Origin: Peltaster fructicola
Taxonomy: Eukaryota; Ascomycota; Dothideomycetes
DNA: 64,000 bases
Direction: 5' to 3'
Assembly: GCA_001592805.2 (NCBI GenBank)
Contig: CP051140.1
Location: forward strand, 3,535,501-3,599,500
Below are positions 25,221 to 35,008 of the stretch, piece by piece (the first letter of the stretch is position 1; each line of letters opens with the position of its first letter). A program made the position numbers and the translations under genes. Below the pieces are notes generated by a model. That model had not been told where the DNA came from. It saw nothing but the letters and a program-made list of their open reading frames with translations, and ran no database searches.

Positions 25221-25985
25221 CTTGAAGTCAGAGGAGCTCGAGATTCAGAAGATGTGTACAAGGGACGGTCGATCGAGGCTGAAACTGACGTGACCAGTGA
25301 CAGCTGTGAAGCCAGCGGCCGGATGCACGAGTGTGTCGTTTGGTGGATGGTGTTGCAGTCGGTCGAAATCTTTTGATTGTGCAAGCGTTCACAGATATGT
25401 CGTGTTGATCCTGCGTTTGCAGGCGCTATGAACGCTGCAATTCAGAGGTGACAGGTGTAGAAGGCGATTCGTGGATGATCGAATCGGCTCGTGGCATAGG
25501 CTGGCGAAAAGTGTGTCCGAGGCCAGGACGCGTGTTGGGTTTGAAGAAGTGTGAGGCAAGCGATGTATTGAGCTACAATATGAGGCTCTTACCACTGCTC
25601 GCCAGCCACTGGTGACTAGACCTAAAAGAGGGCAGCCATGGTGGCGCTTCTCGTGAGATGTGACGTACAATTTAGCGTGTCTATACACCGAGATCAGCGT
25701 GTCAATGTTGTAAGACTAGATTCACACGCATAATAATTGACGATGAATATTCATTCCATGAGGTTATCTGTTGGGCAACGTCACTTCAGCCACCATCTGG
25801 TGCTCCCCAGGACATTGTTGTCCTTTCACCTCGTTGACTTCATCTCTTTCGGGCTTTCTGCTTGTTGCGAGCCCTCAGTCTAGCAGATGCAACTCGTGGC
25901 ACTACCCACGTCCAAGATCTGTCGAGACGAACACGACTCGACCCAGCAGCTTTTCCGAAGACCTCAGTGACATCTGATTGTGGGA
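25221..25985. other. crm1 promoter region, nothing else supported
   Basis: 765 bp between the crm1 start and the next minus-strand stop. Only short frames without domains. Confidence 0.4.
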
Positions 25986-26944
25986 CTAAAGAGTCACTCC
26001 TAGTCCGAAACACAATATGATGAGCGCCAAGGAGTATGAATGATCTAGAAGCCTCGAGAGCGCAGCAAGGCGATCAGAGCTAGCTGCTGCGCTTTGGGTT
26101 GATGTCTGGACTGGACCTGGCGTAGTCACAGTTGATGCTGGCATGACTGGGCTTGACGTTGATGTCGCTGTACTCGCAGATTCGGAAAACCTGATAGTGA
26201 TGGTAGAGTTGGAGCTCATTGGTAACGTCTGCTCGCTGTTAGCTTGCTCGATAGTGATAAAGGTAAGCCATGCCTGCAGAGATGCCCATATTGACGACGC
26301 TTCTTGACAATAGGTATATCCGCTCATATGCATAGTGTTCGCCGGTACCCTAAGACAGCTTACATTGCCAACGAAGCTGCATTGATACTCCAACGACAAG
26401 ACTGAACTTGCGCACAAGCAAGAGCTTACTGAAGTCGTATCCTGACCACTTGTGTATGCATCATAGCAGAGGTACCGGGAGATTGACATGTCCTTGCAGG
26501 CAGATATCGCCGAGATGCACTCGCTTGTGTAGACTGTTTGCGTTATTGAAGATATCATGGGCATTGTCGGTTTGTAATTGATGATCGGAGTGCACACAGA
26601 GCTCCAGGTAGAGGCAGCACTACTGAAATCAGTGTCGAGAACAGGATTTGCGAGACACAAGCGCTCTTCGTTCTGGCAACTGGTTGAGTTAGTCTCGGTC
26701 GTCCACCGTGAGTTATTGCTCACCCATAGATGGCGTTGACATAATCTTGCTGACAGTAACAGTTGTAATACTTGGTAGCATCTGAGGTAGAGGCATACTT
26801 GCCGCACGACTCGATGTACGAGTCGAGAGCATGACAGTCCTTGAAGGTGGTCACAGGGCTGCCAATGACACACAATTTGGGATCCTGGGTATGCTGAGCA
26901 GCAACGGCTGCAAGCAGTGAAGCGAGAACAGAATGGCGATGCAT
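25986..26944 (-). CDS. Secreted Cys-rich protein, probably GPI-anchored
   Basis: Exons 26944-26724 and 26679-25986, joined across a 44-bp intron, give 304 residues. Residues 1-16 (MHRHSVLASLLAAVAA) form a signal peptide. About 17 Cys are spread over the next 210 residues, including CYCQQ and CLCASS, then a Ser/Thr/Pro-rich stalk and a C-terminal hydrophobic tail (LALIILCFGLGVTL) preceded by small residues. This is the layout of fungal cell-surface GPI proteins. I do not recognise a named domain; the Cys spacing is not a clean CFEM match. It is divergent from the DUF3433-like gene. Confidence 0.7.
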
Positions 26945-27246
26945 GGTGTCTGCCTTGAACCTGGCTCGGTCGGTTCAAGTCGAAAGAAAGATACTGATGA
27001 GAACCCGAACCTTCTGCACGGCCCTTGTGGTGAGGAGGCGAAGACCAAGTGTGCTATGGCCGTGAGGGGCTCCAAGACGGAGGCCTCAGCCTCGATGTGT
27101 ACGCAGCGAACAGCCTCGACGCCACAATTTGGGCAAGGCTGTGGTGCCTTGAAACTCAGGGCCTCAATGTGTACGCAGCGAATAGCCTCGACGCCACAAT
27201 TTGGGCAAGGCTGTGGTGCCTTGGAACTCAGGTCAAGCTGTGCCAT
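26851..27246 (-). CDS. Possible small protein with duplicated CPNC motif
   Basis: A 131-codon open frame, MAQLDLSSKAPQPCPNCGVEA..., carrying two 24-residue copies each with PCPNCGVEA(V/I)RCVHIEA, a pattern that could bind zinc. It lies between two divergent genes and overlaps the first 94 bp of the Cys-rich gene in another frame. Nothing else supports it; all frames of a 72-bp duplication repeat, so the motif pairing alone is weak evidence. Confidence 0.2.
   Translation of the reverse strand: MAQLDLSSKAPQPCPNCGVEAIRCVHIEALSFKAPQPCPNCGVEAVRCVHIEAEASVLEPLTAIAHLVFASSPQGPCRRFGFSSVSFFRLEPTEPGSRQTPCIAILFSLHCLQPLLLSIPRIPNCVSLAAL
27089..27232. repeat. 72-bp tandem duplication, two copies
   Basis: Copy 1 is 27089-27160 and copy 2 is 27161-27232. 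They differ at three positions. The unit is 24 codons long, so open frames pass through both copies. It lies in the 380-bp divergent intergenic region 26945-27324. Confidence 0.95.
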
Positions 27247-27324
27247 CTTGATTTTCCATGATGTCCATTACATCGTACAGCCTTTCCTTGTTGTCTCATA
27301 CAATCCGAGACTTCCTATGCGTCA

Positions 27325-29175
27325 ATGTCATATGAGGCAGTTACAACGGAAGAATGGTTGCCATGGAAGCTGAAATTACCATGGATGCTGGTCGTTCTGG
27401 TCCTCGAGACATCAGTCGTCATTACAGTCCTCGTCCTCGCCGTCATCTCCATTGAGCAGGGTGGAATCGCTTTGGTAACGGCTATTGAGTCGCGGAACGT
27501 ACTGGGATTCGATATCAGCCAGCAACTTCTTTGGACGACTTTGCCAGCAGCACTCATGACATTGTTGCGCATCGGGTATGGCATGATCGTTGACGGTACG
27601 GCTGAGCGAGAACCATACGTCGAGCTTGGCCGTAGGTCCCGGAGTGCGAGAGTCACCATCTTTCTCGAATATCTCACTTATCCAATCTTTTATGGATGGT
27701 GTAAGGCGTTTGCTAGCGGCCACTTCCTGCTTGGTGCGGCCATGCTCATCAACCTGGTCGGCAGCCTTGTCGCAGTGCCACTGGTAAGCGCTTTGTTCGT
27801 TCTGACACCGACCGACTCTGAGGGACCCGCGATTGTGGAAAGCATCAGAGGAACAAACTTGTCTCTGCTGAGGGCAGAAGTGAACATGCAGCCAGCTCTT
27901 GATGTCAGCAATGCGTTGCTCGCATACAACGCAAGTGCACCTGCTTGGATGGATTTCGAACGGAGTTATGACCCGTTCGACTCAGAGGAAACGACAGGCA
28001 ACCTGACGGCAAGAACATCGACATACTACACCGACCCAAATTGTAGCATCATACCCGTCCTCGATGGCACTGTCACCATTGATGCAACGTCCAACAACTC
28101 TGGACGAGTCTGGGTGACATATACCCACGGAGGCTGTAACGTAACACAGAATCCAGCTGCCATCGGACCAGACCGACTCGCGTACGTGTACGCATTCTTT
28201 CAGCCATGTGGCGGCGATGTGAATCCTGTGGACCGACTGGGACTGCTTGCGGCATCGTACGACAAGTCGGCTCTAAACCTTCTCCGTAATATAACAATCA
28301 TCTCCTGCATGCCAGTGTATTGGACCGCCCAGGCAGATGTGACGATGGCGTTCGCAGCAGGCAGGGCGCAACGGGTTCTCAGCGTGTCCGCAATGAATGG
28401 AACTGCTCAGAATTCGACGTTACTTAGAGCTCTGGGCAGCTTCCTCTCTTTGTACGAGGTCTTCACTCCCTCAGGTCAGCTCAAATCCAACAGTCTGGGC
28501 AATGCTGTGCATGCTTACGCCAGCGCCACGAACGTTGGCACAGAAGTTGGTCCGGATATCTGGCAACAAAGCATGACAAAAGTTCACAAGACCATATTCG
28601 CAGCTGTTGCGTCGAGTGTGCTCACTGGCAATTTAGCAGTGGCCAAGATACAGACTGGAATCCTGCACACTGTACAGCCTCGACTACATTTGTCCTTCCC
28701 GATCGTCATTGCCTTCGAGGTCTGCCTGCTGCTGATGGCATTGCACACGTTGTTGCTACTGGTTTATGTCAGGCGAAGTCGATCAATCCTTACAAGTGCT
28801 CCTGATGGGTTGTTCGGGCGAGAGGCTGTGCTGAATCATGGCGAAGTAGGAGCACTGCTGGAGATAGTTGAGAGACAATGTCCAGCGCAGAAGGATCAAT
28901 GGGAGTTTGCGCAGGACTACTGTAAGAACATGCAGTGCTGGTATGATGGCGAGACTCGAGGAGGGAAGGGTCGCCTGCGTGTCGACTTTGTGCCGAAGAG
29001 AGCGGAAGCGCAAGTAATTGCGTCAAGTGCTCAGTCGCAATCCGGCGAGGGTAAAGATGCAGCATCCCCGTCACGCCCACAGCCATCAGAAGTCTCAGGG
29101 GCATCATCCCACGAGCAACGCGATGACGTGCAAGACATGGCGGAGATAGGAGGAGGTGAAAGAAGAGAGACGTGA
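27325..29175 (+). CDS. Large multi-pass membrane protein, DUF3433-like
   Basis: 616 residues in one exon. It begins MSYEAVTTEEWLPWKLKLPW with a first membrane segment at about residues 21-44, then LLWTTLPAALMTLLRIGYGM and two more segments to residue 165. A long, probably extracellular part with many N-glycosylation sites (NAS, NLT, NNS, NGT, NST) follows, then a membrane segment near 460-485 and a hydrophilic tail. The N-terminal arrangement, with a polar PYVELGRR block between segments, is like the fungal DUF3433 family, whose function is unknown. Family assignment is from memory of the pattern and is moderate. Confidence 0.65.
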   Translation: MSYEAVTTEEWLPWKLKLPWMLVVLVLETSVVITVLVLAVISIEQGGIALVTAIESRNVLGFDISQQLLWTTLPAALMTLLRIGYGMIVDGTAEREPYVELGRRSRSARVTIFLEYLTYPIFYGWCKAFASGHFLLGAAMLINLVGSLVAVPLVSALFVLTPTDSEGPAIVESIRGTNLSLLRAEVNMQPALDVSNALLAYNASAPAWMDFERSYDPFDSEETTGNLTARTSTYYTDPNCSIIPVLDGTVTIDATSNNSGRVWVTYTHGGCNVTQNPAAIGPDRLAYVYAFFQPCGGDVNPVDRLGLLAASYDKSALNLLRNITIISCMPVYWTAQADVTMAFAAGRAQRVLSVSAMNGTAQNSTLLRALGSFLSLYEVFTPSGQLKSNSLGNAVHAYASATNVGTEVGPDIWQQSMTKVHKTIFAAVASSVLTGNLAVAKIQTGILHTVQPRLHLSFPIVIAFEVCLLLMALHTLLLLVYVRRSRSILTSAPDGLFGREAVLNHGEVGALLEIVERQCPAQKDQWEFAQDYCKNMQCWYDGETRGGKGRLRVDFVPKRAEAQVIASSAQSQSGEGKDAASPSRPQPSEVSGASSHEQRDDVQDMAEIGGGERRET

Positions 29176-29957
29176 CACCGAGGATGTGCGTATCGAAGCT
29201 CAGCAGTCCCAGCTAGAGGCAAAGCTGAACGGCATAGAGAAAGCTCAACACCTGTATCGGAACTCCTGCCAGGACGGGTTATGAGCGAAGGTATCAGCAT
29301 GACAAGACGACTGAACAGCCATCCATGTGAGCTATATCCACTCCAGATGACAACTGCTTGCCTATATGCACGCTTGTGCTGCGGACTCCCGTTCTGCTGA
29401 GTTTCAGGACGGTCGGCTGCAAGATTGAAACGACCTTGACATCGGTGTGGTCCTCAGGAGATTGCTAGCAGCCCTATGGCTCATGTGTAAGCTGCATGCG
29501 GTTGTCTCCTGCTCCTTTCTTTTCGATTGTGTCCTCAGAGTGTGCATGATGCTGATCAGGCTCGAGGGCGCTGCTTCAGGCGTCGATGGCAGAGACGAAG
29601 ATGAGCAAGTCTTTTGAGCGGTGCTGTATTGGAGAGTCGGGCAAGTTATCCCAAAATTGGAGGTGGACGCGCTGAGGTCGAGCGACGCTGCAGACACGTT
29701 TGACAGCTCCAAAGAGTCAGTTGGCATACGCCTCGAGTGTGCGACATCTGTTGCCTGTAATGATAGCAATGTATATGTAATCGACACGTACTTTCTCCCT
29801 GCGAAGCTGATCATAAACAAGGTCTACGTCATATAATTCTGTGCTCTTTGACCACTCCAGCGCAGATGCAAGCATCAACCTGACAGGCATCTCCCACCTC
29901 TACGCACTGCACGAGAACCCTGCTTTGATCGAAGTACCAACACGATAGCGATCGAAT
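29176..29957. other. Intergenic stretch, nothing supported
   Basis: 782 bp. A minus-strand Ser-rich frame (29404-29820) has no recognisable feature and was not called. Confidence 0.4.
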
Positions 29958-30386
29958 ATGGCACGCGATACACAGACACACGCTACGCAGCTACATGCAG
30001 CAACAGCGCCGGCCTCATCAGGCAGTCAGACAATACTAGAGACCAGAGCCGATGGACCTGCAACCCTTCGTTTACGAGGCGCACACGAGACAGACCAGCG
30101 TCGCATCCAGTGGGCAGAGGATGTCATCGACAACGAAGGAATGGGTAGGAAGAGCAGTAAAGTCTGCTGCATCTACCACAAGCCTGGTGCAGACGACAGC
30201 GACTCCTCAGAGAGCTCTTCGGAAAGCGATGATGAGCCAGATCTGAGCCGCGCACAACGATCTGGCGATGGGAAGAGACGGGGTCAGAAGAGCCAGGGTG
30301 GTGACAAAAGCAAAGGTAAAGCACGAAGACCAAGTCCAAACGCATACGAACGACAGCCCAAGCATAAGCATGGTCAGAATGGATGA
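29958..30386 (+). CDS. ypi1: Type 1 protein phosphatase regulator Ypi1 (Inhibitor-3 family)
   Basis: 142 residues, one exon. The diagnostic block is at about residues 47-75: [20 protein letters not shown] followed by KVCCIYHKP. It contains the PP1-docking RIQW motif (an RVxF variant) and the Cys-Cys stretch typical of Ypi1/PPP1R11. The rest is low-complexity: an acidic Ser-rich part then a basic Lys/Arg tail, as in the family. Ypi1 binds PP1 (Glc7) in the nucleus and affects its localisation and activity. It is convergent with dad2. Confidence 0.93.
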   Translation: MARDTQTHATQLHAATAPASSGSQTILETRADGPATLRLRGAHETDQRRIQWAEDVIDNEGMGRKSSKVCCIYHKPGADDSDSSESSSESDDEPDLSRAQRSGDGKRRGQKSQGGDKSKGKARRPSPNAYERQPKHKHGQNG

Positions 30387-30712
30387 GCAGTCGCTTCATC
30401 AAGTCATACAAGCTCATATCATAAGCTGTGGCATGTTGGGTAGCTCATCTGCTGGTTCTGCGATACATGAAGGCCATCTATCGGACCTCATGCCACTGCT
30501 AGACTCTACCAGCTCCGAGCTGGTATTGTGCTCGAAGCACTTGGCCGAGTAGTGAATTCCTGGGCTGGCCGCACCCTCGAATAGCTGCTCGAGGCGATGC
30601 AGTCTTGCGCCGTCACGTTTGCCACTCGCCTTCCCGTCTCTCTACGGTGTACAATCGCGAATGATCAGTGGCAATCACTCAACGTCGTGTCATACTATCA
30701 CTCATCCAATAC
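30387..30712. other. Convergent 3' region of ypi1 and dad2
   Basis: 326 bp between two convergent stops; presumed 3' UTRs. No gene seen. Confidence 0.5.
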
Positions 30713-31171
30713 TCAATCATCGGAGACATGCTCTCGTTCATGCTTACGCTTGGCTTCCTCAGCCTGCTCGATCGGTATCCGCACGAGTGTTTGAGGAAGT
30801 ATCTTGGTGTCCTCGGCCGCTACCACGTTTGATACACCCGCTAGATTCTGGATCAGCCAAGATCAGCACATAAGAGATGCGATCATACCACTCGCAGTCG
30901 CTATAGCTCGCAATACAGTTCCCCAGTTGCTCATGACTTCTGCCACTGCTTCAGTCCCATTGTTCAAAGTGCTGAGCTTCTGCTCGAGTTGCTGCATTTG
31001 GTCCACGAGACCTCCAGATAAGTCCCGCAGTTGTTGTAGTGATTCGAGCTCGGCTTTCTTCTCTGCCACACGTGCTGCAAGAGCAGTGGACTGGGATGTG
31101 TTTGCTGCAGACAAGCCAAGTCCAGACGACGGCCGGAACTGAGATGGCAATATGGTCTGACGTGAATGCAT
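30713..31171 (-). CDS. dad2: DASH/Dam1 complex subunit Dad2
   Basis: Exons 31171-30889 and 30840-30713, with a 48-bp intron, give 136 residues. The Dad2 core is clear: ARVAEKKAELESLQQLRDLS, QMQQLEQKLSTLNNGTEAVA, then SNWGTVLRAI. The splice continues into AGVSNVVAAEDTKILPQTLV and a charged tail, and the LPQTLVRIP segment is a conserved end of filamentous-fungal Dad2, which supports this intron. Without splicing the protein would stop after ASGMIASLMC. The start MHSRQTILPSQFRP was chosen over upstream in-frame codons because they encode no conserved sequence. Dad2 is part of the microtubule-ring complex that couples kinetochores to the spindle. The N-terminal two thirds form coiled coil. Confidence 0.93.
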
Positions 31172-32376
31172 AGTCGCGTAAGGCACGTCCTCGCGATGTG
31201 TAGTTATGATCGATTGTTGAGATGATATGGGTAATCCTCGCGATCTTCGTCGTGGTGGATATGGCTTCCATAGATTGCTGCGGAATTGATGCGCACCACT
31301 GGGCTCACAGTCGTATCCACTCACTTGTTCTGCACAGTATGAGCGACAAACAAACTGGACTTGCAGCAGAAGGTGCCAGTCGCCAGACTGTAGCACACCG
31401 ATTGCCCACCGTATTACTTTTGCAGTTTCCCTTCGAGCTACGATATACATTCGTGGTCGCGCGTCATCGCCACAACTGAGAAAGATGTCGATCGCTACAC
31501 TTTGAGGTCATGATGGACGTTTTGTATCTCTCATCACAGTTGTTTTGTTCATCTGTGTCACTTTGCTTGCTTATTGCAGCCATTGAACAGGCATGCCGTG
31601 TGACGACAGTGTGCGGAAGATTTTCGGCAAGCAGACGATAATCAGAAACACGCAACATCGCAACGACTGAGCGACGACTTCGAGGGACTTCTTCGCAAGA
31701 ACCCACGGACGCCATCGACAGGGCAGTCGTGCGTTCCCTGTGTCATCAGGATGTGTCACTGTCCCGGGCAGGCGTACGTGAAGTGATATGGGCACTGCGT
31801 TTTGCGCCTCCGCCAGCTGAGCTGCGACGCTACGAAGAGACAGATGACCCGAAGGGCCTCGAGTGCACCATTCTTTGCCAGCACGGCCACCATGAGATCC
31901 TGTCGGTAGATTATCTGCGCCGAGCGCGGCCCTGCGATCGCAAGATCTGCAGCCACACGCAGGAGAGGTATGCTTCACCACGTCAGCGACCATAGCGTCG
32001 GTGAGCACCACTACGGCCCTCGCCTCTTGCGCAACTAACTCTAGAAAAACTCTACGACATGTGGCAGCCTCAAGCGCCTAGATTGAGTTCTCGAACGCTT
32101 TAGCAGGCGTAAAAGCAGCGACAGATTGGCCGAGAAGTTCTTATCTTTCGCCAATAGATGCTTGAAAAGCAATAGCTATACATCTGGATCGCCTAGATCT
32201 ACTGCATAGAGAGCTCGGTCAAGCAGAAAGAAAGGCGGACAAGGCCCTGCAGCAACCCTGCACACCCAGTTAGCTTCTTTTGCTATCTCTTATCGTGAGA
32301 CGCACGCGACCAGAATATGCTATAAACACAGCTTGCTCGACCAGGATATCGGGTGGTCATTCACGCTTCAGCGATC
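31172..32376. other. Intergenic stretch with one weak gene candidate
   Basis: 1.2 kb between divergent dad2 and the NCS1 permease. A plus-strand open stretch from 31642 could splice at 31968-32044 (GTATGC donor, CAACTAAC branch, CTAG acceptor) to a short Arg/His-rich end at 32081, but no start codon is seen in that frame. The right end holds the permease promoter, described separately. Confidence 0.3.
32141..32326. promoter_or_regulatory. Candidate GATA sites and TATA box of the NCS1 permease
   Basis: HGATAR matches on the minus strand at 32141-32146 (TTATCT), 32283-32288 (CTATCT) and 32290-32295 (TTATCG); the last two are almost adjacent, as in many AreA/Nit-2-bound promoters. TATAAA lies at 32321-32326, 51 bp before the start codon. 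Nitrogen-source control would suit a nucleobase-type transporter. This is inference from motifs. Confidence 0.45.
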
Positions 32377-34403
32377 ATGGCAACCGAAAACAAGCTGTTC
32401 TTTGAGAAGGCCTCACCAGCTTCGTCCAATGTCGAACCTGTGTCGGCTGGACATGTCGGCAAGCTGAGGTCTCGCATTCCTGGTTTCAGTCTCGAGGTTC
32501 GACAAGAACCAAGCAGCTTCGCAAAGACGAAGAATGCCTCCAATGCCGACTTTGACCCGATTCCACCATCAAAGCGAACATGGAACTGGGGCGCATACGT
32601 TGCCTACTGGATGGCTGACGCATGGGCTGTGTCCAACTGGGAAGTCGCATCATCCATGATCAAAGTCGGTCTCAGCTGGAAGATGGCTATCGGAGCTTGT
32701 GTTCTTGGCAACACTCTGATGGGTCTTGTTATCACAATTAACGGCAGAATGGGTGCAACTGTGCGTAGTGCCAAAGGTTGACAAGCAACGCTGACATACG
32801 ACAGCTGCACACTCCATTCCCAGTCCTGGCTCGTATGCCATTCGGCTACTACTTCAGCTACTTTGTCGTCCTCTCTCGCTGCGTCCTGGCCATTGTGTGG
32901 CTCGGTGTGCAAACCACAACCGGCGGACAGTGCATGTACGTCCTTCTGACGGCAACATGGCCCAGCTTCGCGAATCTGCCAAACATGATTCCGGACGACC
33001 AGGACATCACAACTGCCAAGATGGTCGCTTTCCTACTCTACTTCCTCCTTCAGTTGCCCTTCTTGTGCATCCCGTACACCAAGGTTCAGTACTTCTTCGG
33101 CTTCAAGAGTATCATCGCACCGATTGTCTTCTTGGCAGTGTTCGGTGACACTCTACGAAGAGCTGGTGGCACTATCAACAACAGCGATATCATCACCCAA
33201 GGCACAACTCTATCTGGTTCGGCCCTCGCTTGGGCGTTCTTTGGCAGTAAGTCGACTACGATTTTGCAGTTTCGCAGACTAACGTCTCAGACCTGAACGG
33301 AGTTCTGGGTAACTACGCAACTCTTGGTCTCAATATCGCGGACTTCTCAAGATACGCCAACAAGCCAAGCGCGCAGAACGTGCAAGCAATTGTGATTCCT
33401 TGCATCTTCAGTGAGTAACCTCAATCGATGCACATTCCAAACTAACAGCGACGTAGCTGTCGTTGGACTGCTTGGTATCTTCACTGCCGCTGCTGCTCAA
33501 TCAGCATATGGTGACATTCTCTGGAACCCTATCGACATCATCAACCTGTGGATGGCAGATGGTTCTTCGGGAGGTCGCGCTGCAGCAGCGTTCGCAGCCG
33601 TCGGTCTGATCATCGTGACACTGGGCATCAACATCTCCGCCAACTCCATCAGTGCAGCCAACGATCTGATGTCGTTCGCACCAAGATACATCAATATCCG
33701 ACGTGGTCAACTGCTTGCCGCCTTCATTGGTAGCTGGGCATTCGTGCCAGTAAGTGGGCCAATCATATACCATGATATGTCGCTAACCATTTAACAGTGG
33801 AAGATCCTCGCGTCTGCACAGAAGTTCCTTGCCTTCCTCGGTGGCTACACTATCTTCCTTGGTCCCATGACCGCAATCCTCATCACTGAGTGAGTATCAT
33901 GTGTTGACGTCCGGTACTGTACTGACGGCGCCAAGCTACTTCATCATCCGTCGTGGTAATGTCTCCGTGCCAGACATGTACGACTTCCATGGTATCTATC
34001 GGTATTCGCCAAAGTTCGGCAGCAACTGGCGTGCGGTGTTGGCATTCTTCATCGGCTGCATACCGCCTCTTCCCGGCTTCGTTGATAACATCGTGCAAGC
34101 TGGTGGTCAGACTACCACTGTCTCAGCAGGCGGTCAGGAGCTGTGAGTACGATAACCCAAACTCCAATCAACCACTAACGACCGTGTAGCTTCGCCATTG
34201 GATATATCTACTCCTTTGTGGCCGCTGGTGTGTTCTACTGGTTGTTCAACCGTTTCTTCCCTCATCTTGAGTCCAAGCTGTCTCAGCCAAACACTGGTGA
34301 GGAGATCATCGCTGCGAACGACGAGAAGAACGTTGCACAACGTCGAGCAAGCTATACTGAAGGTCACAAACCAAGTATTGTCTCTCGAGCCTTTGAGGTT
34401 TGA
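32377..34403 (+). CDS. NCS1-family nucleobase/nucleoside-type permease (Fur type)
   Basis: Seven exons: 32377-32760, 32805-33246, 33291-33410, 33457-33749, 33798-33889, 33936-34142 and 34190-34403. All six introns are 44-48 bp, mostly with CTAAC or CTGAC near the acceptor, and the total gives exactly 583 residues. TM1 begins KRTWNWGAYVAYWMADAWAV, the NCS1 signature; other landmarks are SWEVASS-like NWEVASSMIKVGLSW, GNTLMGLVITINGRMGA, FGFKSIIAPIVF, GLNIADFSRYA, NISANSISAANDLMSF and NIRRGQ. Twelve membrane segments are expected. The family imports uracil, uridine, allantoin, cytosine/purines or thiamine with protons; the substrate is not decided by what I can see. The start codon has a good context (ATCATGG). 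Confidence 0.92.
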
Positions 34404-35008
34404 GGTTGTAATGGTTGAGGTGTCACAGACATAATTGCCAGTCTGTCAGCGTCCACAGAGAAGATATGTATGGAATGATGAAATGTCTCTATGTTGTCAC
34501 ATTCGCATTGCTGTGAGCGGCTGGTCATTACATGAATCTAAGACTCTCGAGATGGTCGAGATGGAAGGTAATGTCCGACAGTGCTTGGCCTAAGCACAGG
34601 AGTTGTGCTCAGTCTTGTACTGTTGCTCGCTTCACCAGAAGCTGAGCACATTTATGGTTGCACCGAACATCAGAATCTGCTCTGCTACTCCATTGCGAAG
34701 TCAACACATGTGAACACACCATTTGAGATAGCACAGATGCTACATGTTGTGCATGGCAGTACATGATCTGCAACGCTGCAGACATATCTGAGCACGGATT
34801 CGGGTCATCCTGTAGCAAGTCTACACGAGATGGTGAGGAACGCCGAGCCGAGCTATCAATAAACAAACTCCCGCATTTGGCTGTTGTGTGCAAGTCGCGA
34901 TATCAGAGACCAACCCACCTTTTCACGACATTTGTATCATACACAGCATACTCTACAGCGTCATCGCGCGTGACGCATGTATTGCGCTTCGGCCGATCAA
35001 CTCTAGCA
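34404..35008. other. Intergenic stretch, nothing supported
   Basis: 605 bp between the permease and shugoshin. The sgo1 frame is open well upstream of its start codon (from about 34763) but that part encodes nothing conserved. Confidence 0.4.

Noticed and set aside
29404-29820. 138-codon Ser-rich minus-strand frame
   Set aside because: No domain, no splice or promoter signal, and ordinary intergenic composition.
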